DNA of 18,079 nt from Streptosporangiaceae bacterium (GTDB lineage Bacteria > Actinomycetota > Actinomycetes > Streptosporangiales > Streptosporangiaceae), in NCBI GenBank assembly GCA_025934635.1, contig JAICWX010000176.1, positions 1-18,079 of the forward strand. The letters run 5' to 3'. Under the pieces are notes generated by a model that ran no database searches, was not told the origin of the DNA, and saw only the letters and a program-made list of their open reading frames with translations. This document shows, in pieces, positions 12,307-18,079 of this stretch (positions within the stretch are counted from its first letter, which is position 1; each line of letters starts with the position of its first letter). Position numbers and translations under genes: made by a program.

Positions 12307-14220
12307 TTAGCCGTGCCGTTCGCGCTGGCTGTGCTCGCCCTCCGAGCAGTGCGCGGCGGGCGGGGCCACGTCCAGGGTGGGGTTGCGGTCGAAGAAGCCG
12401 GTCGGCTTGAGCACGAAGCCGCAGCGGGCCACGGGCATCACCGGCCAGTCCTCCGGCCGCGGGATGTGGGTGGGGCCGAACGTGTGCCACACCACGATGT
12501 CCTGGCCGTCGATCGCGCGGTCGCCCGCGGTGAAGGCGGGCAGGCCCGCCCCCGCGGGACTCTGGTTCACGAAGTCGCCGGCCGGCCAGCGCTGGTCCGG
12601 GTCGTACCGGGTGACCCACAGGTGGTTGGCCGCGAACCCGGCCCGCGCCGCCACCGGCGAGTCCGGGTCGGCCAGCAGCGCCGGCGTCGGCTCGGGGTAG
12701 AGCGTGTAGCTGGTAGGACGGCCGAAACGGTTAGCCCGTTCGGTGCTGATTATCCGCCAGGTCCGGCCGCGGGTGCCGTCCGTGCGGCGGCCCGCCTCCG
12801 ACTCGCGGGTCAGCCGGGTCACGTGCTGCACGATCGCGTTGCCGTAGGGGTTGTCCGGGCCGACCGGCAGCCCGCTGACGTCGACCTCCTCCACCGCGTT
12901 GGCCTGCCCGTCCACGTTCATGTCGAGCCGGGCGTTGAACAGGTGCTGGTGGTAGGGCGCGGCCAGCCCGGGCGCCACCTCGGTGGAGTGGGCGTGCTCG
13001 CCATCCGGGCGGGCCGAGGTGAACAGGATGCCGGTCGCCTTGACCTCGAGCTCGATCGTGCCGTCCAGGTAGAAGTACCAGTAGAAGCCGTAGTCGTAGT
13101 TGCCCACCGTGGTGAAGTAGGAGACCACGAGCCGGCGCTGGCGGCGGGACTGGGCCGATCCGTTGAAGATGTCGGTGTGCTTCCAGAGGATGCCGGCGTC
13201 TTCCTCGTGGATGCAGATCGCGTTCGGGATCGTCCGCGGCGCCCCGGTGTCGTCGGTCACCGTGGCGTCCAGGTAGGCGATCTCGCCCAGGCAGTCGCAG
13301 CCGAGCTCGAGTGAGTTGGCCCACTTGCCGACCAGGTACTCGCCGGTGTCGAAGTAGGCCTGCCAGTAGCGGAACTTCGGGTCCCCGTAGGGCACGACCA
13401 TCTCCGGGATCGAGGCCCGGTAGAGCACCGGCCGGTCCTGCAGGCTCACCTGGTGCAGGCTCAGCCCCTCGCGGGCGTCGAAGCCGATCCGCATCGACCA
13501 GCCCTGCCAGCTCAGCGCGTACCCGTCCAGGGTGAAGCTCGGGCCGTCCGGCTGGGTGATCTCGACCGGCTTGAGGGTGGTCCGGTGCGGGCCGCGGACG
13601 GCCTCGTCGTCGTAGTCGCCGGACTCCCGCGGCACCGGCAGCTCGAACTCGTCGGTGACCTTGAAGACCTTCTTCTCGATCAGGTCCACGTAGGCGGCCA
13701 GTCCGTCGACCGGGTGCGCCCAGGCCAGGTCGTGCTCGCGGGCCTGGACGAAGGCCAGCACCCGGACCATCCGCCGCCGGTCGTCGTCGGCCACCCCGAA
13801 CACGCCCGCGGTGATCGGGCAGGTCCGGATCTGGCTCAGGTCCTCGTACCCGCGCCTGGCCATGGCCGCGCGCCACTCGGGATCGGCCTTGGTGATCTCG
13901 TCCACCAGCCCGAATTCGCTGTCCATGATCGGCATCTGGCCGTCCTTGGCCGGATCCAGGGTGCGCGCGCTGACGACCTCGCCGCGGGTGAGCGAGACGA
14001 CCGCGTCGGTCGACTCGCCGGTGTCGGTGTTGACCAGGTAGGCCCGGAGACGGCGGTCGGCATCGGCACCGGCCAGCACGTCGGCCTTGGCGGCGTCCTC
14101 GAGGCCGTAGTAGGCGAACCGGACCGGGCTGGCGAGCAGTCCGGCCTTGGCCATGATCTCTCGCCCGGACAGGTACTCGTCCGCGCTGGCCGGGTCCAGC
14201 GGGTGCACGGGGGCCGTCAT
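12307..14220 (-). CDS. Copper-containing primary-amine oxidase
   Basis: 637 residues, close to the usual bacterial length. It oxidises primary amines to aldehydes, releasing H2O2 and NH3. The topaquinone precursor is Tyr375 in GNYD (373-376). The catalytic base is Asp291 in YFDTGEY, the copper ligands are His424 and His426 (PYHQHLFN) and His585 (FGPTHIPRPEDWP), and Cys310/Cys336 can form the family disulfide. All these sit about seven residues earlier than in the Arthrobacter globiformis phenylethylamine oxidase as I remember its numbering, so the core is collinear. There is no signal peptide, so it is cytoplasmic. Its ATG overlaps the permease stop (TAATG), so the pair is translationally coupled: the permease imports the amine and this enzyme oxidises it. 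The amine itself is unknown; tyramine, phenethylamine and histamine are the usual candidates. Confidence 0.96.
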   Translation of the reverse strand: MTAPVHPLDPASADEYLSGREIMAKAGLLASPVRFAYYGLEDAAKADVLAGADADRRLRAYLVNTDTGESTDAVVSLTRGEVVSARTLDPAKDGQMPIMDSEFGLVDEITKADPEWRAAMARRGYEDLSQIRTCPITAGVFGVADDDRRRMVRVLAFVQAREHDLAWAHPVDGLAAYVDLIEKKVFKVTDEFELPVPRESGDYDDEAVRGPHRTTLKPVEITQPDGPSFTLDGYALSWQGWSMRIGFDAREGLSLHQVSLQDRPVLYRASIPEMVVPYGDPKFRYWQAYFDTGEYLVGKWANSLELGCDCLGEIAYLDATVTDDTGAPRTIPNAICIHEEDAGILWKHTDIFNGSAQSRRQRRLVVSYFTTVGNYDYGFYWYFYLDGTIELEVKATGILFTSARPDGEHAHSTEVAPGLAAPYHQHLFNARLDMNVDGQANAVEEVDVSGLPVGPDNPYGNAIVQHVTRLTRESEAGRRTDGTRGRTWRIISTERANRFGRPTSYTLYPEPTPALLADPDSPVAARAGFAANHLWVTRYDPDQRWPAGDFVNQSPAGAGLPAFTAGDRAIDGQDIVVWHTFGPTHIPRPEDWPVMPVARCGFVLKPTGFFDRNPTLDVAPPAAHCSEGEHSQRERHG

Positions 14221-15686
14221 TATTCGTCCGCCACAATCGAGCCGACGCGGTCGGCGACGCCAGGATCGCGTCTGACCAGGATCGTGGCGTAGATGATCGA
14301 CACCACGATGACGCCGAGGGCGGCGTACGGGAACCAGTTGTAAGGCTGCGGCTGGCCCGGCTTGCACAGGTAGTACACCGGGACCGCGATGGCGGCCATG
14401 CCGAGCACCGGCAGGATCAGGTGCTTGATGATGTTGAACTCCTGCGGCCGGTACTTGCGGTAGTAGAACGGCAGGGCCAGGTTGCCGAGGAAGTACACGA
14501 CCAGGAGCAAGATCGTGCCCATGGTGGACGACTCGAAGAAGAAGTTCAGCGCGTCCAGGCTGTTGGTGTGGCCGCCGATGACGTGGCCGAGGGCCCAGAC
14601 CGCGGTGATGAGCCCGGCCACGGCGATGAACGTGATGATCGCGTTGTTGGGCGTCCGGCGGGCCGGGCTGACCCGGCCGATCCAGCGCGGCAGCAGGCCC
14701 TCGCGGCCGGCGTTGAAGACCAGGCGGCACTGCGAGTTCACGGCGGCGATGAGCACGCCCAGGGTGGAGGTCATCCCGGCCAGGTAGGCGAAGAAGGCCA
14801 GCCAGCTCGCCGCGCCGTGGGCCACGCTGATGAACGGGATCTCGGCGGCGCCGAGCGCCTTGCCGTTGTTGTTGAACCCGGACACGGTGGAGTAGGCCAG
14901 GACCAGGTAGGTGACCGCCATGATGAGGATGGACACGAACACGGCCCGGGGCACGTTGCGCCGCGGGTTGTTCGTCTCCTCGGCCAGCGCGGCCGAGTTC
15001 TCCCAGCCGATGAACAGGTAGACCGCCAGCGGGAAGCCGGCCGCCAGGCCGCTGAAGCCGCCGGTGATGTTGTGCGGGTTGAACGGCGCGGCGGACAGGT
15101 GCGAGCCGTGCTGGATCAGCGTGACGACGGCGACCACGACCAGCACCAGCAGCTCGAAGCCGAAGAAGAACCCGGCCAGCCGGGTGGAGACGCCCACGCC
15201 GCGGAACATCATGTACATGGCGCCCGCGGTGAACACCAGCGTGAAGATGATCCACGGGACGCTGACGTTGAAGTAGTACTGGATCAGGATCTGGAAGAAC
15301 CCGCCCGCGATCACCACCACCGACGAGATCGCGATGATGTACCCGGCCCCGACTAGCAGCGCCGTGGTCACCGCGCTGGTCCCGCCGAACGTCTTGCCGA
15401 CGTAGGTGATGAACCCGCCGGTGCTCGGATGGGCCCGGGCGAACTGCGAGAGCGTGTTGCCGAGCAGCGCGATCGCGATGACGGCGGCGACGATCGTCAG
15501 CGGCGCCGCGATGCCAGCGGTGATCACGAGCAGGCCGAAGCCGAACATGAAGCTGTAGGCCGGGCCGATGTTCGCCATCGTCGACGCGGCGATGTCGACC
15601 AGCCCCAGCGCCCCCCGGTGCAGCCGTTCGGGGGACTCGGGCGATTTGGTCTCGGTGAACGGAACCGGGGCCGCCGATTCGCTCAT
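14220..15686 (-). CDS. APC superfamily amino acid/amine permease
   Basis: 488 residues. After a polar N-terminus (1-24) there are about 12 hydrophobic segments. The first carries ANIGPAYSFMFGFGLL, the typical APC unwound-helix motif, and FIGWENSAALAEETNNPRRNVPRA is the conserved loop after the sixth helix. It is an inner-membrane secondary transporter, probably importing the amine for the coupled amine oxidase. I prefer the ATG at 15684-15686, with GGGAG 8 nt upstream, over the GTG two codons before it, which lies too close to that site. Its promoter (-35 at 15763-15768, -10 at 15739-15744) carries a perfect dyad, and a LacI-type operator lies further upstream. Confidence 0.92.
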   Translation of the reverse strand: MSESAAPVPFTETKSPESPERLHRGALGLVDIAASTMANIGPAYSFMFGFGLLVITAGIAAPLTIVAAVIAIALLGNTLSQFARAHPSTGGFITYVGKTFGGTSAVTTALLVGAGYIIAISSVVVIAGGFFQILIQYYFNVSVPWIIFTLVFTAGAMYMMFRGVGVSTRLAGFFFGFELLVLVVVAVVTLIQHGSHLSAAPFNPHNITGGFSGLAAGFPLAVYLFIGWENSAALAEETNNPRRNVPRAVFVSILIMAVTYLVLAYSTVSGFNNNGKALGAAEIPFISVAHGAASWLAFFAYLAGMTSTLGVLIAAVNSQCRLVFNAGREGLLPRWIGRVSPARRTPNNAIITFIAVAGLITAVWALGHVIGGHTNSLDALNFFFESSTMGTILLLVVYFLGNLALPFYYRKYRPQEFNIIKHLILPVLGMAAIAVPVYYLCKPGQPQPYNWFPYAALGVIVVSIIYATILVRRDPGVADRVGSIVADE

Positions 15687-15738
15687 ATGCACACTCCCTG
15701 ATCGGGCCGGATCGGGTTGACTGGCGGAGCTAGTAGGG

Positions 15739-15768
15739 ATAATGCGCGGGCTCGGTGTTGACCGTCAA
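15739..15768 (-). promoter_or_regulatory. Promoter of the permease/amine oxidase operon
   Basis: On the minus strand: TTGACG (-35, 15763-15768), an 18-nt spacer, then CATTAT (-10, 15739-15744; 4 of 6 match to TATAAT). It leaves a leader of about 45 nt before the permease ATG. Confidence 0.55.
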
Positions 15769-15769
15769 C
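15757..15769. promoter_or_regulatory. Perfect 13-bp dyad over the -35 box
   Basis: GTTGACCGTCAAC is a perfect palindrome around one central base and covers the -35 of the permease promoter. It could be a repressor site, for a factor other than LacI, or simply a by-product of TTGAC on both strands. Confidence 0.4.
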
Positions 15770-15797
15770 CAGCGGCGCTCGGTGAATTCCTCGATGC

Positions 15798-15813
15798 TGG
15801 CAAGCGCTTTCCA
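15798..15813. promoter_or_regulatory. LacI-type operator upstream of the permease operon
   Basis: TGGCAAGCGCTTTCCA is palindromic except for one base pair and has the AAGCGCTT core of LacI/CcpA-type sites. It shares most positions with the operator at 17018-17033. It lies 30 bp upstream of the predicted -35 of the permease operon and 80 bp past the end of the repressor gene. Confidence 0.65.
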
Positions 15814-15892
15814 GATTCTTGGCGCAACGTACCTGATGGGGACACAGACGCGCAAGAGGGACCTGGGCAGGCACCGAGCTTCAGAGTGGGCT

Positions 15893-16975
15893 TCAGCAGG
15901 CGGGAGGGTGGGGCAGGGTGCTTTCCCGGAGGATGACTTCGCCGGGGACGGGGATGACGCGGGGTTCGGGGTCGCGGTCCGGTTCGGGGGCGTTTCCGGT
16001 GGCGCTGGCGGGGTGAGCCTCGGCCAGGATCAGGCCGGCCGCCATCTCCCCCATCCGCTTGAGCGGCAGCCGGACCGTGGTCAGCGGCGGGTAGACGTCG
16101 CGCAGGGTGCCGATGTCGTCGAACCCGGCCAGCGCGATGTCGGCGGGCACGGCCAGGCCGCCGGCCCGGACCCGGGCCAGCGCGCCCATGGCCATCACGT
16201 CGGTGACCGCGAACACGCAGTCCGGGAGCGGCTCGCGGGCGGACATCAGGGCGCTCATCGCCTCGTAGCCGCCGTCCCGGGTGAACGCGCCGTGGACGAC
16301 CCGCACCGCGCCGGGCGGCACGCCCCAGCCGGCCAGCCCGGCCCGGAACCCGTCCAGCCGGTCCCGCGCGGTGAGCAGGCCCCGCGGCCCGGCCAGCACG
16401 GCGAAGCGGCGGTGCCCGAGCGCGACCATGGCCCGGGCCAGCGCCTCGGCGCCGGCGGCGTTCTCCGGCAGCACCGTGTCCACGCCCAGCAGGTCCTGGC
16501 CGACGGCCACGGCGCGGCCGCCGCCGTGCGTAAAGGCGGCGATCTCGGCCCGCAGCGCGTCCCGGCCGGCCACGTCGTCGGACCGGCTGCCGATCAGGAT
16601 CACGGCCCGGGCCCGCTGGGCCCGCATCAGCGCGACGTACTCCCGTTCGGCCGCCTCGGCCGCGGCCGTGCTGGAGATGCAGACGAGCAGCCCCCGGGCC
16701 TCGGCCACCTCGATCAGGCCGGCCGCGATGGAGGAGAAGTAGGGGTCGGCGATGTCGTGCACGACCACGCCGACCATCGTGCTGTGCCCGGTGGCGACCG
16801 CTCTGGCCTGCAGGTTCGCGGTATAGCCGAGCTCAGCGACGGCCCGGTTGACGCGGTCGGCCAGCGGCGCTCCGACCCGGCGCGAGCCCTCGTTCACCAC
16901 CCGGGAGGCGGTGGTCAGCGAGACGCCGGCCCGGTCGGCGACATCCTGCAGCGTCACCCTCCGGGTCTGGTACAC
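15893..16975 (-). CDS. LacI-family transcriptional repressor
   Basis: 360 residues from a GTG start. The N-terminal helix-turn-helix VTLQDVADRAGVSLTTASRVVN (7-28) is typical. The hinge region (YTANLQARAVATGHS, 51-65) follows, then a periplasmic-binding-protein-like effector domain (VGVVVHDIADPYFSSIAAGL, ILIGSRSDD, FAVTDVMAMGALARVRAGGLAVPADIALAGFDD, PPLTTVRLPL). The effector is probably a sugar or polyol. I chose the GTG at 16973-16975 because AGGAG lies exactly 5 nt upstream; an ATG eight codons earlier has no site. The usual hinge leucine is Val60. It diverges from a Gfo/Idh/MocA dehydrogenase across a perfect operator and should repress both genes. Confidence 0.93.
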   Translation of the reverse strand: MYQTRRVTLQDVADRAGVSLTTASRVVNEGSRRVGAPLADRVNRAVAELGYTANLQARAVATGHSTMVGVVVHDIADPYFSSIAAGLIEVAEARGLLVCISSTAAAEAAEREYVALMRAQRARAVILIGSRSDDVAGRDALRAEIAAFTHGGGRAVAVGQDLLGVDTVLPENAAGAEALARAMVALGHRRFAVLAGPRGLLTARDRLDGFRAGLAGWGVPPGAVRVVHGAFTRDGGYEAMSALMSAREPLPDCVFAVTDVMAMGALARVRAGGLAVPADIALAGFDDIGTLRDVYPPLTTVRLPLKRMGEMAAGLILAEAHPASATGNAPEPDRDPEPRVIPVPGEVILRESTLPHPPAC

Positions 16976-17007
16976 CGCTACTCCTCGCTTGACCGGCATC
17001 TAGGCCA

Positions 17008-17013
17008 ACCCTA
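17008..17013 (-). promoter_or_regulatory. Putative -10 box of the lacI-type gene
   Basis: TAGGGT on the minus strand (TANNNT type), about 33 nt before the GTG start. The operator at 17018-17033 lies directly upstream, between this box and any -35, so autorepression is expected. Confidence 0.4.
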
Positions 17014-17017
17014 ATCT

Positions 17018-17033
17018 GGGAAAGCACTTTCCC
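17018..17033. promoter_or_regulatory. LacI operator in the divergent promoter region
   Basis: GGGAAAGCACTTTCCC has perfect 7-bp arms around a CA centre. It lies between the divergent repressor and dehydrogenase genes and overlaps the expected -35 of the dehydrogenase promoter (-10 at 17045-17050). Confidence 0.85.
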
Positions 17034-17044
17034 GAGGGGAAGGG

Positions 17045-17050
17045 TAGCAT
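17045..17050 (+). promoter_or_regulatory. Putative -10 box of the dehydrogenase gene
   Basis: TAGCAT (TANNNT type) 19 nt before the ATG at 17070. The -35 region falls inside the LacI operator, fitting repression by steric block. Confidence 0.4.
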
Positions 17051-17069
17051 CGAGCCGAAGGTTGGAGCC

Positions 17070-18079
17070 ATGACGCGCAAGACCATCCACGTCGCCCTCA
17101 ACGGCGTCACCGGCCGGATGGGATACCGGCAGCACCTGGTGCGGTCGCTGCTCGCCATCCGGGAGCAGGGCGGCGTCCGGCTCGAGGACGGCACCGACCT
17201 CTACCCCGAGCCGATCCTGGTCGGCCGGAACGAGCAGCGGCTGCGGGCCGTGGCCGAGCGGCACGGCCTGGAGCGGTGGACCACGAACCTGGACGAGGTG
17301 CTGGCCGACCCCGAGGTCGACGTCTACTTCGACACCCAGGTCACCAGCGCGCGCGAGGCCAGCCTGCTGAAGGCGATCGAGGAGGGCAAGCACGTCTACA
17401 CCGAGAAGCCGGTGGCCACCTCACTGGACGGCGCGCTGCGGCTGGCCCGCGCGGCCAAGGCGGCCGGGATCACCCACGGGGTGGTGCACGACAAGCTGTT
17501 CCTGCCGGGGGTGATGAAGCTGCAGCGGCTCATGCAGCAGGAGTTCTTCGGCCGGGTGCTGTCGGTCCGGGTCGAGTTCGGCTACTGGGTGTTCGAGGGG
17601 GACGAGATCCCGGCCCAGCGGCCGTCCTGGAACTACCGCGCGGCCGAGGGCGGCGGCATCGTGCTGGACATGTTCCCGCACTGGCAGTACCTCCTGACCG
17701 GCCTGTTCGGCCCGGTCAGGGCGCTGTACGCGCGGACCGCCACGCACATACCGCGGCGCTGGGACGAGTCGGGTGCCCCGTACGACGCCACCGCCGACGA
17801 CGCCGCGTACGCGGTGCTCGAGTTCGCCAGCGGGGCGTTCGCCTCGGTGAACTCCTCCTGGGCGGTCCGGGTCAACCGCCGGGAGCTGCTCGAGCTGCAG
17901 GTGGACGGCACGGTGGCGAGCGCCGTGGCCGGGCTGCGGGACTGCGCGGTGCAGCACCGGGTGTCCACGCCGATGCCGGTGTGGAACCCGGACCTGCCGG
18001 ACCCGATCGACTACCAGTCGCTGTGGTCGGACGTGCCGGACAACATGATCTTCGACAACGGCTTCAAGGTGGAGTGGGA
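17070..18079 (+). CDS. Gfo/Idh/MocA family oxidoreductase (3' end outside window)
   Basis: 336 codons are visible and the frame is still open at the window edge, so the C-terminus is missing. Residues 6-23 (IHVALNGVTGRMGYRQHL) form the Rossmann strand and glycine loop for NAD(P). TEKPVA (111-116) carries the family's catalytic Lys113. GGGIVLDMFPHWQYLLTGLFG (194-214), with Asp200 and His204, matches the D-x3-H active-site motif. The usual substrates are sugars or inositols. GGAG stands 2 nt and AAGG about 9 nt before the ATG; the latter fits better. The gene diverges from the LacI repressor and is probably the first of a sugar- or polyol-use operon continuing past the window (inference). Confidence 0.92.
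   Translation, partial: MTRKTIHVALNGVTGRMGYRQHLVRSLLAIREQGGVRLEDGTDLYPEPILVGRNEQRLRAVAERHGLERWTTNLDEVLADPEVDVYFDTQVTSAREASLLKAIEEGKHVYTEKPVATSLDGALRLARAAKAAGITHGVVHDKLFLPGVMKLQRLMQQEFFGRVLSVRVEFGYWVFEGDEIPAQRPSWNYRAAEGGGIVLDMFPHWQYLLTGLFGPVRALYARTATHIPRRWDESGAPYDATADDAAYAVLEFASGAFASVNSSWAVRVNRRELLELQVDGTVASAVAGLRDCAVQHRVSTPMPVWNPDLPDPIDYQSLWSDVPDNMIFDNGFKVEW

Noticed and set aside
14220..15255. Minus-strand frame joining an Arg/Gly-rich N-terminal segment to the amine oxidase
   Set aside because: The extension is out of frame with, and overlaps, the APC permease gene; the amine oxidase starts at the TAATG overlap.
15912..15927. A third LacI operator (GTGCTTTCCC) within the 3' end of the repressor gene
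   Set aside because: Only the right half matches; the left half agrees at about half of its bases, and it lies in coding sequence.

Overview
The window is very GC-rich, and its coding frames end almost every codon in G or C. It also carries an F420-type LLM oxidoreductase, HxlR- and LacI-family regulators, a ScyD-like secreted protein, leaderless-looking starts and -10 boxes of the TANNNT type. Together these point to a high-GC actinomycete (Actinomycetota). The genus cannot be settled from the sequence.

Layout. Positions 1-165 hold the tail of an unidentified plus-strand gene. A minus-strand block follows: a VOC (glyoxalase-fold) protein (239-997) coupled by a GTGA overlap to an SDR dehydrogenase (994-1764), then a secreted ScyD/ScyE-like protein (1863-3038) with a strong terminator. 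Next comes a minus-strand operon of an SCP2-type thiolase (5683-6906), a carotenoid/lignostilbene oxygenase (4193-5674) and a double-domain HxlR regulator (3179-4159). A 645-bp gene-free, repeat-rich stretch (6907-7551) separates it from a SnoaL-like protein (7552-8082). That gene diverges, across only 39 bp, from an LLM oxidoreductase (8122-9177) and an adenylate-forming acyl-CoA ligase (9246-10934). A secreted G1-family glutamic peptidase (11212-12228) converges on an APC permease/copper amine oxidase operon (14220-15686, 12307-14220). The right end has a LacI-family repressor (15893-16975) diverging from a truncated Gfo/Idh/MocA dehydrogenase (17070-18079).

How the genes may work together (inference). 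Ligase, thiolase, LLM oxidoreductase, SnoaL-like protein, SDR, VOC protein and the alkene-cleaving oxygenase look like parts of a catabolic route for an unsaturated or aromatic acid; the substrate is unknown. The permease and copper amine oxidase form a clear amine uptake and oxidation unit. The LacI repressor very probably controls itself and the dehydrogenase through a near-perfect operator at 17018-17033. A similar operator at 15798-15813 may bring the permease/amine oxidase operon into the same regulon.

Most unusual points. (1) A decayed second copy of an acyl-CoA ligase C-terminus lies directly behind the intact ligase; nine consecutive residues are kept with only synonymous differences. 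(2) Two unrelated 14-nt tandem repeats each start on a gene's stop codon and so place stops in all three frames. (3) There are two related LacI operators. (4) The HxlR regulator is a tandem fusion with two Cys/His knuckles. (5) A carotenoid oxygenase sits in an operon with an SCP2-type thiolase. I saw no tRNA, rRNA, CRISPR array, insertion sequence or phage gene.
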